Part shown: positions 22,179-33,362 of the stretch, in pieces | How the letters are laid out: every line of letters begins with the position of its first letter | How positions within the stretch are numbered: the stretch's first letter is position 1 | Assembly: GCA_951217055.1 (NCBI GenBank) | Contig: OX578283.1 | Span: 4,032,203-4,096,202 of the forward strand | Direction: 5' to 3' | DNA length: 64,000 bases | Source of the DNA: Gerris lacustris | Taxonomy: Eukaryota > Arthropoda > Insecta > Hemiptera > Gerridae | The notes under the pieces: model-generated | What the model saw: the letters and a program-made list of their open reading frames with translations, nothing else | What the model was told of the DNA's origin: nothing | Databases searched by the model: none | Program-made: the position numbers and the translations under genes

Positions 22179-22584
22179 GACTTGTATATATATAATATAC
22201 ACTAAGTAAAGGAACCTAGTTAAAATAGTTAAAAAAGGTTACATATAAAGTATCATATATATGAAAATTTATTTATTTTATAAGAATATATAAATATGAA
22301 ATTTAAATTATTAATATTAAGCTATACTAACCACAAAAGCTATAAAAGTAATTTTTCTCCTAAAAAGAATAATTAAAAAGGGAAGGTTATTAATTAAACG
22401 GGGAAAGTTCTTGATTGTGTAATTACCATCTTGTTTATTCTGAATTACAAAGTAACCACATAATAAACACACATGTTTTCCCTGTTGATAAAATAATATT
22501 GCAAAGAGAGGGTTTTTGTTTTAATTACATCTCCCTTTTATAAAAAAAAAATTAAAACTTCAAAGGTAAGAATTCTAGAAAGAG

Positions 22585-22587
<3 letters not shown>
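21786..22587. other. no gene seen; microsatellite
   Basis: A GCGCACGCGCATCTCTGACG patch follows the array at 21782-21850, then AT-rich sequence with a TA run at about 22128-22172. Confidence 0.5.

Positions 22588-22627
<40 letters not shown>
22588..22627. repeat. (TA)n microsatellite, left of pogo-like element
   Basis: About 20 TA units ending at the element border. Confidence 0.9.
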
Positions 22628-22630
<3 letters not shown>

Positions 22631-23361
22631 TGAAATACGTTTAAGACGAAAACGCTTAAAATGAAAAATCGGTTAACACAAAAAAATATTGCGGTCCCGA
22701 CAAAATACTAGGTATTTTCATACATTTTACTTCTTTTAACACGAAATAAAAATCGCTTAAGACGAAAAGAATTCGCTTCTCGTAACAAAAAAAAATACAT
22801 ATTTAAGCCTTATTTAACACATTATTATTTTATTTTTTTATCCCTCCTCTACCTGCGGGCAAGGAAGAGGCGTTTTAACTCCTTGGCCTATAAGCGCAAC
22901 ACCTCATATAAACCGGCGATAATGAAGAGGGATCGGAAATAAAAATGAGACACCCAGACGAGAATCTTTTATCTCGGCTTAGAAATACTGACACCGAAGG
23001 GGTGAGACGAGATGATAATGTTTTCTAAACAACCCCCTCCTGTGACACAGGAGGGGGCTCTTTATCTCTGTGAATAACACCTACTCTACCTTTTTTGCAA
23101 TTTGATCCAAAAAAAAAAATATCAGATTATTTTTCTAAAAAATTAAAGTTTTTATTACATTTTTTATTTGGTTTATTGTGTTATTTATTAAAAAATAAAT
23201 ATACAATGTATGAATGTAAATTGTATGCATCTTATTAAAAAATTTTACATCAAAGGAATTGGTGAGTTTTTTTTTTTTTTTTTTATGGAACCTTTAACAC
23301 GAAATTCTTTTAACACGAATAAATATGTTGGTCCCCTCAGTTTCGTCTTAAACGTTTTTTA

Positions 23362-23364
<3 letters not shown>
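22628..23364. mobile_element. pogo/Tigger-like non-autonomous element
   Basis: Ends CAGTGAAATACGTTTAAGAC and GTCTTAAACGTTTTTTACTG are inverted matches with TA on both sides. Tc1/mariner-superfamily pogo elements start CAGT and target TA. Internal matches to the ends (TTTAACACGAAATTC, CGCTTAAGACGAAAAG) are present. No DDE ORF in 737 bp. The AGGAGGGGG-type palindrome at about 23030-23055 (CCCCCTCCTGTGACACAGGA) is also notable. Confidence 0.65.

Positions 23365-23442
<78 letters not shown>
23365..23442. repeat. (TA)n microsatellite, right of pogo-like element
   Basis: About 39 TA units. A 92-codon frame running into it is spurious. Confidence 0.9.
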
Positions 23443-23443
<1 letters not shown>

Positions 23444-23499
23444 TCATACGAATTAAATATTTCTCAACATTATTCGAAAAAGAAATAATTATAATATGA

Positions 23500-23765
23500 T
23501 AGTTTGCCAATTAGTGTGGCAGATAACTTTTAGAGATATAAGTGTTTATAAAAAAAGTTTGTACGCATAAGGATGAAAGAGAAACTAATATGTGCAAAAG
23601 ATTGAACTTTATATGGGACTAATTGGTCAATTTTTTCGTTTACAACTATATAATACAACTTTCATAATATTCATAAATAATAGATGAATTCTTTGAAAGA
23701 TATGTTTGTTCGCAAAAATCTTAAACAGACAGACACGAGGACCCCCCCCCCCCCCCCCCCCCCTC
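23500..23765 (+). repeat. family E repeat copy with C-tract
   Basis: Starts TGCCAATTAGTGTGGCAGAT and ends near CAGACAGACACGAGGACC and a C-tract at 23743-23763. Confidence 0.5.
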
Positions 23766-24106
23766 CCCCTTCGACATTGTAGGTCGCATATTAGCTAAAT
23801 CATTCGCACAATGCTAAAATCCAGAGTGTAATTTGGTTTCAAAAGCGAACAATACATTCAAGACTGGCGTAGTTTTATTTTAAAACCCTGCTTTTGGTAT
23901 CAAACGTGGGCAACTTGACTTTATTAACTCGATATTGCTTTTAAAAAATCAAGTTTCAGAAAATCTAAATAGTTACGAGTCAATTAAGAAGGAGCACAAA
24001 AAATGCCACAATGCCAGATCTAATAGTTCTTCGGCCCTTCTGTAAAATTTTGAAAATTGGTTACATCCATCTTTGATACTAACTCCGCAATATATTGCTA
24101 AGATGG
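23766..24106. other. no gene seen
   Basis: AT-rich sequence, no feature recognised. Confidence 0.5.
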
Positions 24107-25807
24107 TTTATCTACGATTGATACGAAATATAAACATTAGGTTTGTTCCAACCACTCTTCAAACTGGTTTGGAACTGTACGACGCATGCGCATTTGGAAA
24201 AAAGAGTTCCAACGAGCCCAAACTCAAACTCTGACTGACTCCGACTGTTAATCGGCTGTTCCAACCACGCTCTGATTAAATCACGGATTAGTTTGGAACC
24301 AGTCAGAGCAGTCAGCGATCGGCGGCAGGGACTAGTAGTTTGGGATTGAGTTTGGGTGAACAGAAACGTAACCTTCCGCTCCGCTTCATTGTTTTTGTTT
24401 TGATTTCACTCGCCTATTATAATTATTCACCTTTCTTGTGAATCAACTGTTCTTTTTAAAATGTTTTTGTACGAATGCGACGGTGAATTTTTGTGCATAT
24501 AATTGGCATTTTCTAGATATTTCTGAAAAAAATAAAAATTGGACCTATTTTCCAAGATGGACTTTTGATATTTATTCCATTTTCAAACAAATATCGAAAG
24601 AATCCGATTTATTTCCGCAATATTTCTTTCGTTAACTGGACTAAGATTAATATTTTTTTTTTTTTTTTTTTAAACAAAAGAGCATTTAGGATTATATCAA
24701 TAAAAATACGAATACGAGTGTGCCGTGAGTCTACTAAAACTGGCTCACCTCAGTAAGCCCGAAAATTGTGAATTGCGTAAATCGAAATGAAATCGTGAAT
24801 TCATGTATTAAATAAACATTCCTAAAATGTGTGCATGTATTTTCGTCATATCCTCTATAAGTATGTAGGTTTTACTTCCAACTTTCGAGCTTAATTAGCA
24901 TAGAAAATGAAACTTTTGTGGTGTGGCGCCCCCTTGTTGCAAGCCCCTAGGCGGCCTAAATCAGGCCCTGATTTAAGCGACTGGCACTTATCTTCATCAA
25001 CTATTGACTTATCCATCATCCATATCTTTAATATTAATAAGTTCAGGTATTTTCGATAGCACAGGAACGCAAAATCACATAAACGATCAACTCAAAAAGT
25101 TGTTCTGATAACAGTGCTAAAACCTACCACGGCAAACAGTTTGGTTCGAGAAAGGAGCGTTCCAACAAAAACGAAATCACAAATCAATTCCCAACGGTCA
25201 ATGATCGCGCATGCGCATTACGTCAATCACGGACTAATCCGAAACTGATTTGGAACTGGTGGTTGGAACAAACCTATTATATCTCTGTTTAGATGCGTGG
25301 AAAGTGATTATTTACGTACTTGTATTCATTGCGCATGCGCGTCTCAAAGTTCTGAAGAATTCCTCTTCTTTACCACGCTAGCGCGGTAAAGAATAGGACG
25401 ATTAGCGAGTTTGTTTACATTTAACAAAACTAATTTGCTATTCTTTTATTAAAGTAACTGTTTATATCGAGTTTTTATTGAAAAACAATGAATGAATCAA
25501 GTGACTTTGGCGAAAATGTAGAGAATAATACTCCTCCAGAAATAATTAATTTGGCAAAAAATACAACTCAAGATTAATGCCATCTTTATCAAGAGAAGAG
25601 ATACGAACTTACATACAGCAAGTTTATTTTTTTCTGTATTTATTATTTAAATCTAACAATCGTAGATAAAGCACGGTACGCAACTCGTGCGAAAACGGCA
25701 TTTTGCATTGCTCGTGTGGTTTGACTACCCTCGTTGTCGCTCGGGTGCAAACTCCACACTCGCATGCAAAATGCTACTTTCCGCACTCGACGCGTAATGT
25801 ACTATTA
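24107..25807 (+). mobile_element. G element, copy 3, split by a nested insertion
   Basis: Left 32 bases (24107-24138) and the remainder (25279-25807) rejoin into a normal G copy after removing 24139-25275 and one ATT. The right arm of its leader palindrome is shortened by about 22 bp (25381-25400). ATG at 25488; the frame ends at 25575-25577 after 29 codons. Confidence 0.7.
24139..25275. mobile_element. PIF/Harbinger-like non-autonomous element
   Basis: Inverted ends AGGTTTGTTCCAACCA and TGGTTGGAACAAACCT, with 3-bp duplication ATT at 24136-24138 and 25276-25278. The uninterrupted G copies show the empty site AAACATTATATC. Three-base targets and such ends fit PIF/Harbinger. Frames at 24438-24635 and 24565-24756 lack DDE or Myb/SANT features. 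Near 24920-24972 there is a GGCGCCCCCTTGTTGCAAGC patch like hAT-type ends, perhaps a further nested fragment. Confidence 0.65.
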
Positions 25808-26119
25808 CACGCTGTTTTACCGTATCCATTCATAAAGATATACTCTGCGGACTTAATCCTCCAATCTAATCTGCAACCTTGTCGAAGTCTGTCTACAGCT
25901 AACGACTCACTTGATACGTTCTGTCAGATCAAACAAAACCATCAATTAGTTAAATTAGCTCTATGTACTTCTCAATTATACAGAGGGGAGTAAAAATCTA
26001 ATGAAGGTGTACAGATTGCTCTTCTTTAGACTGTTACTCCCCTTATAAAAACTGAAGTGTTATTCCTTTGTCCAAAAGTACACTGGATTAAACATCCCTT
26101 TGTCTTAATAGTTATTTAG
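25808..26119 (-). repeat. spacer between convergent G elements; dispersed repeat
   Basis: Part of it (about 25960-26115) is an inverted match to 47590-47700, sharing AAGACAAAGGGATGTTTA. Contains paired AGGGGAGTAA and TTACTCCCCT. A 96-codon plus-strand frame overlaps the G hairpin and is not supported. Confidence 0.5.
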
Positions 26120-26694
26120 TAATAGTACATTACGCGTCGAGTGCGGAAAGTAGCATTTTGCATGCGAGTGTGGAGTTTGCACCCGAGCGATAGCGAGGGT
26201 GGTAAAACCACACAAGCAATGCAAAATGCCGTTTTCGCACGAGTTGCGTACCGTACTTTATCTACGACTGTTAGATTTAAATCATAAATACAGAAACAAA
26301 TAAACTTGCTGTATGTAAGTTCGTATCTCTCTCTTGATAAAGATGGCATTAATTCATTAGTTGTATTTTTTGCCGAATTAATTATTTCTGGAGGATTATT
26401 ATTCTCCACATTTTCGTCAAAGTCACTTGATTCACTCATTGTTTTTCACTAAAAACTCAATATAAACCCTTTAATAAAAGAACACCAAATTAGTTTTGTT
26501 AAATATAAACAAACTCACTAATCGTGCGTAAAGCTGAAGAATTCCTCTTCTTTACCGCACTAGTGTGGTAAAGAAGAGAAACTATTCAGAACTATGAGAC
26601 GCGCATGCGCAATGAATACAAGTACGTAAATAATCACTTTCTACGCATCTAAACAAAGATATAATGTTTATATTTCGTATCAATCGTAGATAAA
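26120..26694 (-). mobile_element. G element, copy 4, tail-to-tail with copy 3
   Basis: Full order on the minus strand: left end at 26694, palindrome 26534-26589 (one arm changed to GAGAAACTATTCAG), ATG at 26439, hairpin at 26125-26250. Its 107-codon frame is uninterrupted and starts MSESSDFDENVENNNPPE. Confidence 0.7.
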
Positions 26695-26969
26695 AGTAAT
26701 TTATCTCCAGTAGAGACAAAAAGTTATGATTATGAATTAGTTTAGAGGGACTAAAACAGGTCTTTTCATCCCTGAACTCAAAAAGAAGGGAGAAAAAGTA
26801 AAAGTAGGGCGATAAAGTAAAGATTGCAACTTGATTATTTTATAAACAGTAGAAAATGAATGGCAAATGTAATGAAGTTGTTGAAATCAGGTTGGCGGCA
26901 CTGCGCTTTTTTGACCATGTTTATCATAGATTAATTGTTTATAACCTGCATCTAAATAACCTTCTATTA

Positions 26970-27602
26970 GCGAATTTTCAAAGAAAATTACGCTATTGCA
27001 ATGGCTTCAAAAATTTTGTAATGCGAATTTTTGAAAAATTTTTCCATGGAAATCCGTTTCAGACCATTCTGAATCGATTCCTAAAATTTAACACTTTTTT
27101 GTATGTATGTATGTATATATGTATGTATATATGTATGTATATATGTATGTATATATGTATGTATATATTTATGTATATATGTATGTATATATATGTGTCA
27201 CTCCAGACGATATCTCCCCTTAGGATGCACTTAAAAATTTCAAACAAATTTTAAAATGTCAATAATATCAAAAGAAAGGATGAGTTCGTTGGCCAGAATT
27301 TTTGGAGTTCATTTAGGGGTCAAATTTTTACAATTTAGGGCCAAAAATAGCATAAAAACGTGTTTTTTTCCATTTCCCCCCCCTTTTATGTGAAAATATG
27401 ATAAAAGTGTAAATAACAACAATTACTTTACTCTTAAAGAGCTTTCCAACGACATGCATCTTGAAGGGTAAATACTATTTTGACTTTTGTACCCCGTACC
27501 CCTGTGTCCCAAATTTTTTTTTTTCATCCGAGCTAATTCTAAACCAAAATTTTCCTATATTATCATAAGCCGATAAAACGCAGATTTCTTTGAAAATTCG
27601 CT
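26970..27602. mobile_element. nested element with 17-bp inverted ends
   Basis: GCGAATTTTCAAAGAAA (26970-26986) and its exact inverse (27586-27602). It splits a family-C copy whose intact form is seen at 7290-7320. A 12-bp microsatellite lies inside. The right flank has about 40 extra bases before family C resumes, so the target duplication is not clear. No ORF with family features. Confidence 0.55.
27103..27195. repeat. ATGTATGTATAT microsatellite
   Basis: About eight 12-bp units; frames on both strands through it are spurious. Confidence 0.9.
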
Positions 27603-28036
27603 CATTAAGTCATGGTGCATGACTGGACTTTTTTTTTTCTATTTTTCTAAATTTCAATTCTTATTTGTTTCTAATATTGAATCTCTTATATCTGCTATTA
27701 AAAGTGCTAATAATTATTGTTATTTATTAAAATTATAAATAAAACTGTGCAATGGACGAAAATGTGTATTTTCTTCCTACTGGAGATAAAATATAGTATG
27801 TACCTCGTGAGTAAAGTGCCATTATTCCCCTCGCGATAATTATCTCCCTCGGCTGCGCCTCGGGAGCTAATTAGAGTCCTCCGCTAATTAGTTCCTCGGC
27901 TGCGCCTTGGGAATTAAAGAGTCTAATTCCCTCGGCTTCGCCTCGGGATTTAAGGACCATGGTTCCTTCGGCTTCGCCTCAAGAACCACATTTTTCGCTC
28001 AGGGAATAATGGCTTACTTTACTCCCTAGGTGCATA

Positions 28037-28851
28037 AATAACTATTATATTCTAAAAAAAAGAATCAAAAAACATAGGGAGCAACAATTTAATGAAGTAC
28101 CGATATTTCCTGTATTTGTAGCCAAACGTTAGATTTCAATCACAACTGAGGTTATAAAGGGGGAAATACACATGCTAGTAAAAAAGCATGCCAGTTGCGA
28201 GTTACTAGCATGTGAGTAGCTGGCATGCTGCATACGCTGTGTACGTTTGCCAGTGAAACAGCATGCTAGTATCATCCGGATGATCGGTCTTGTGCGAGCT
28301 ACTAGCACATGACAATACACATTCCAGTCACAGTTCTAGTTTTGAAACAGGCAATAGTTTCTTGTTTTCTTTTAGCCGGAATAAATGATGAAATAGTTGT
28401 ATTTGATTAAATTAATTTTGATAGTTTTATTAATTATTACAATGTACCTTATGAATGTATCGGTGCGGAATGAAATTTACCAGATTGTTCTGTTACTTGC
28501 AAAGACCTGTGTTTTAAAACATTTGAAAAATAATAAAAAGGCACGAAGAGCGTGGGTAAAGATTGGATAGCTAGAAGGTAATTAGGTACATGGTGCGAGT
28601 CAGTGCCTACTAAATGAAATGCAGTTCGGAGACGTCAATGGTTTTAGGAATCAATTGTGAATGCTTCCGGAGAAAGTCGATGAGTTGTTTTCAGATACCC
28701 GCGAAAGGAAGGAACGCAACTAAAGTCTAAAGGGCTGAGAGAGACTCGTGCTAGCTACTAGCAACCTTGCCCTGGCAGGCCTGTTTACACGTGCCTTATC
28801 AGTTCCCCCTCCTCTTGACTCGTGCTACTGGCAAAACCAAAATCTAAATAT
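28037..28851. other. no gene seen; dyad-rich segment
   Basis: Repeated GCATGCTAGT and ACTAGCATG motifs at 28160-28320 and GTGCTAGCTACTAGCA near 28750 suggest a decayed foldback element, with no defined ends. A 63-codon frame here is not supported. Confidence 0.35.
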
Positions 28852-29145
28852 GAGGGCCGGCTTTGCCGTGTGGATTTAATTACTAACGTCTGCCCGGTCA
28901 TCACTGAATCAAGTGCGGTTTAGGTCGTGGGTTCGATGCCTCGCCGTGATGCTCTGATTTATATGGCTCAATAATGATTAATGATCACATCATACAGCGC
29001 TTCGGCACATAAGACAGCGGTATGATGTGTGAAGTGGCTGCAACTCTCTACCACGGGGCTAGTAAAATGGGCCTAAAAGATGCCTAATTACTAGGTTCCA
29101 ACAAGTGGTTCGTCCTACCCGTACCTTACTACTACTACTATATAA
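28852..29145 (+). mobile_element. tRNA-derived SINE
   Basis: A head region with a good Pol III B box (TCGTGGGTTCGATGCC, near 28925) precedes a body and a tail GTTCGTCCTACCCGTACC then (TAC)n. An 8-bp duplication, CTAAATAT, flanks it at 28844-28851 and 29146-29153. The tail matches the SINE at 42233-42574 (minus), so both share one 3' end. The A box is less clear. Confidence 0.7.
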
Positions 29146-29153
29146 CTAAATAT

Positions 29154-29387
29154 AATGAACCAAAGCACGTTGAAAACACCAATTTGATTTGAACCGTTAC
29201 TTTGTGTGGATTGATGTTAAATTGAATGTTATCTTTAAATTGAAATGACGCTCTCTTATGGATGGAATTTAAATTTTATCTTTGTTGAATTAACGTACAA
29301 CACCGTGTGTGAATAAGTAAAGACTGAGAATGACCTTAAGAAGGGTCAAAACGTCTCGAATAAATTTATATTTTATTATATAAATAT

Positions 29388-29468
<81 letters not shown>

Positions 29469-29739
29469 TATATCCGCCGAAAGTAACGAGTATATTTTTA
29501 TCTACTCACGGCTGCAAAATTAAGTATTACTTAACTGTATTTAGGCTAGAAAGTACTATTTCACTGATTTGTCATTCAAATATTAAAAGCAGGCAGGAAA
29601 GTAATTGAAACTGTTCGTGAACGTAAAGTGTTAACCATTGAGTGTTATAACATCTGTTTTTGTTTGTGTTTAGTTTAATTACAAAGCAATGTTAAACATA
29701 TTAATTAACATAATAGTTTATAAACATATTAATAATATG
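29154..29739. other. no gene seen; TA microsatellite
   Basis: TA run at about 29390-29462; the rest is AT-rich without recognised structure. Confidence 0.5.
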
Positions 29740-30297
29740 TTTATCTACGATTGATACGAAATATAAACATTATATCTCTGTTTAGATGCGTAGAAAGTGA
29801 TTATTTACGTACTTGTATTCATTGCGCATGCGCGTCTCATAATTGCTCTTTTTTCCGCCCTAGCGCGGTAAAATAGAAGAATTCTTCACCTTAACGCCCG
29901 ATTAGCGAGGTTGTTTACATTAAATAAAACTAATTTGCTGTTTGTTTAATTAAAGTAACTGTTTATATCTACTGTTTAGTGAAAAACAATGATTGATATA
30001 TGTCATTATGACAAAAATGAGGAGAATATTACGCCTCCCAAAATAATTAATTTGGCGCAAAATACATCTGTATCAAAAAAGAGAAATACGAACTTACATA
30101 CAAGAAGTTTATTAAATTTTCTGTATTTACTATTAAAATCAACAAAATCGTAGATAAAGTACGGTATGCAACTCGTGCGAATACTGCATTTTGCTTTGCT
30201 TGTGCGGTTTTAAACTCCACAACTCCCTTTGTTTGTGTGATGCAAACTCCACACTCGCATGTAAAATACAACTTTCCGCACTAGAAGTGTAATGTAC
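29740..30297 (+). mobile_element. G element, copy 5, decayed
   Basis: Starts TTTATCTACGATTGATACG. The palindrome is eroded (29850-29905), the ATG (29990) is followed by frame breaks, and the 3' hairpin is diverged. The oldest-looking copy. Confidence 0.6.
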
Positions 30298-31202
30298 CTA
30301 AGCTTTCATTTTTTTTTTTTTTTTTTTTTTTTTTTTATCAAAATAGCGTGAGTAGTTCAAATATTGTTTACAACAAGGCAGCAAAGAAAACATTTCTGCT
30401 TCGTGTATTCATTGTCTGCCGTGGCAGTAATTATCAGAGACATCTTCATTACATACTAAGATGGATTAAAATCCATTGAGTACATTTAACGATATAGGTA
30501 ATAACAAAATTATTATTGAGTATAATATGGAAGGTTGAAAATGATGGGGTAATTATGACCTACCATCCAAATTCCATTAAAATCGGATCAGTAGTTTTTA
30601 AGATACGTAGGTTAGCAAAAATTAAATGGCAGACAAAAAGACTGAATGACAAACAGATAGAAAGAGACCAAATATTATCCACTGATATCTGTCTAGAACT
30701 TTTCTGAATTCGGAAAAATTAAAAAAATTATTCTTTAGAATGATTACAATGCATCCGTTGGCAAACCTGGAAGACTAATTTTAATTGATCATTTGTATTT
30801 AATTATTTATTAATTTCTTAATATACTAGAAATGTTGATTTTAGTACTAATACAAAACAATAATAGTAGTCATACAAATAGGTTTACATACATTATAATC
30901 GAATAACCGGAAAATGAAGCTCTTCAATCTTGTTTAACAGGACTTTCATTTCCTTTCATAGCAACACTTTTCACTTCCAAGCAATAAAGAGTCCGGGGAG
31001 GGGGGGGGGGACAAAAGAAATTATCTCTCCAACTTGAAAACCTAAAAGAATAATAATGAAAGATGTCCTTAATGATTTCACCCACACTTGGTTAAAATAC
31101 ACTTCTTTACTAACTGCTACTCACTCCTCGCTTTTCTTTACTAACGAACGTTTTTCCTTTTCATTTATTTTCTTTTATTTTGATCCTTCACCTTTATCCT
31201 TT
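30298..31202. other. no gene seen; family E-like fragment
   Basis: T-tract at 30308-30336. About 30470-30660 resembles family E (CGGATCAGTAGTTTTTAAGA). A C/G-tract lies near 31000. Ends at the assembly gap. Confidence 0.45.
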
Positions 31203-31402
31203 NNNNNNNNNNNNNNNNNNNNNNNNNNNNNNNNNNNNNNNNNNNNNNNNNNNNNNNNNNNNNNNNNNNNNNNNNNNNNNNNNNNNNNNNNNNNNNNNNN
31301 NNNNNNNNNNNNNNNNNNNNNNNNNNNNNNNNNNNNNNNNNNNNNNNNNNNNNNNNNNNNNNNNNNNNNNNNNNNNNNNNNNNNNNNNNNNNNNNNNNNN
31401 NN
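31203..31402. other. assembly gap (200 N)
   Basis: A run of 200 N. The duplicated block B1 starts at the first base after it. Confidence 1.
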
Positions 31403-32203
31403 CTACATTTTATAAATAAATTCAAAACTGAAATTTTCAAGTTAAAATCGTTTCTAAAAATAAACGTTCATAATATCTGGTTGTTTTTAAAATGTTAAAA
31501 GTCAAACTGCTCCATGGATAGTTATTTTGATTAAAAGAATGTAACAATAGTTTACAGGAAAATGTAACAATAGTTTACATGGGAATGTAACAATAGTTTA
31601 CTTTGAAATAAAACAATAGTTTACATGGAAATATAACAATAGTTTACATAAAAATGAGATAAATTCATTAAAATTTATTCATACTACTGTTGAATTTAAA
31701 GTCATAATGAACTAGTGAGATAACATTTTGTTATTTAAAACCGTTTAGCATTTAGAGAGATAAATAGACTAAAATAAGCTTAAATAGTGTTAATAGTTAA
31801 ATACATGTGAGAACCTGAGTATCACATGTAATTTTCAAATATAACTTATAATTCAGAGTTGGAAAAAAGCAATTTAAATTTCCCTGTTATATTACAGGGA
31901 AATTTTACTTGGGAGTTTATCGAAGGTAACGGCAGCATCATTCTGGAACCAATTTATTTATAGCTCTGAATTGAAAAACTTCTTTTTCAAACATAAAAAA
32001 ATATCGAAAAAAAGACTGAAAATCCGTTTCAGACATCAGGGAACATTTTCTTGCTTCCGAGAAAGCTATATATATAGTATATATTCGTTCTGAAAAACGG
32101 AATTTTTTTGTCTCAGAATTCAAAAAAATTTCAAAACTAATATCAGGGAAAATTTTTGGTCTCTGGAATATCTTATAAACTACTCATCAAATTTTGAAGG
32201 AAT

Positions 32204-32240
<37 letters not shown>

Positions 32241-33254
32241 CTTTAATTTAGATGGTAATGCAAAATTAGCCCATTGTTGGTCCCATATAAGTTTTAACCT
32301 TAACTTGTTTCTCTTCGCGCTCAAACATACATTTATTTGCACATACAGGGTGGTCCAAAAGTCTCCCCCCCCCCCCTCTTAACTTTTTGAGATAAATTAA
32401 TGAAACTTGGGGGATGTCTACCGTGCAAAGTGAAGTTTGTTTTCATGCGATCACCCACTTGGGGCAACCACCCACTTTGCCCCCAGGCCACTCAACTTCA
32501 AAATTTCAAATTGCGGAATGTATATTTTTGATATCATATTTGGATTATACGGTGAAAAATAATAAACTTTTACTTGAAACTTTTTTTTCTATTTCAATAT
32601 TTTGCCCCCTTCAGGGGGGCAAATATAGCAAAATAACCCTTCCGAAATAGTAAAAAAAATAAACTTAGTTCGTTATAAAGTCTAAACGGTTTGAAATAAA
32701 GTAATGGAACTTGAGGGATCTGTATCATGTAAAGGGAACCCAGATAGCACACTATGTATGGGAAATAGCAGGGAAGTAAAAAAAATAAGTGGGCAATGTA
32801 ATATATAACGATAAAAATATAAGGCAAATATTTGGTCCCAAAATGGGTATTTTTTTTTTTTAAATTTGGTCGATGTATGGAAAAAATATTTGGGCCTATT
32901 CTGGTACATATAATGTTAGGCAAATATTACAATTTATAAACATGGGCCATTTCTGGGTAATATATCATTTGGAAATTATATTAAATTATTCTTTGGTCCT
33001 TTTATCGCAATTATAGTAATATTAATATATTATTTCTATGATAAGGACCAGAGTTGTAAAATAAACGATACTATAATATTTGGCATTATTTAAATATTAT
33101 ATTTTGGCCTTTGTATGACAATTATCGTAATAGTATTATAAGGATAATATAGTATTTCTATTAAGAGGGCCTGTTAGTTATTAAAATCATAAATAAAAAC
33201 TGTGCAATGGATGAATGTATGTATTTTCTCCCTAATGGAGATAAAATATTGTAT

Positions 33255-33362
33255 TTACCACGGGAGTAAAGTGCCATTATTCCCCTCGTGATAATTATCT
33301 CCCTCGGCTGCGCCTTGGGAGGTAATTAGCGTTATTCCCGAAGCGCAGCCGACTACGGGACA
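33255..33362 (-). mobile_element. family C foldback module, partial
   Basis: Equivalent of 5354-5462. Here the flank is uninterrupted (GATAAAATATTGTATTTACC), which defines the empty site for G copy 1. Confidence 0.6.

Larger units (their letters stand above)
26700..28036 (-). mobile_element. family C copy carrying a nested element
   Basis: Body 26700-26969 and 27650-27790, hairpin module 27790-28036. The module has its inverted ends and four GC-rich hairpins. The element at 26970-27602 interrupts the body. Confidence 0.6.

Noticed and set aside
26856..27254. Frame of 132 codons
   Set aside because: Crosses a family-C body, a nested element border and a 12-bp microsatellite; not coding.
31056..31440. 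Frames across the gap
   Set aside because: Made of N residues.
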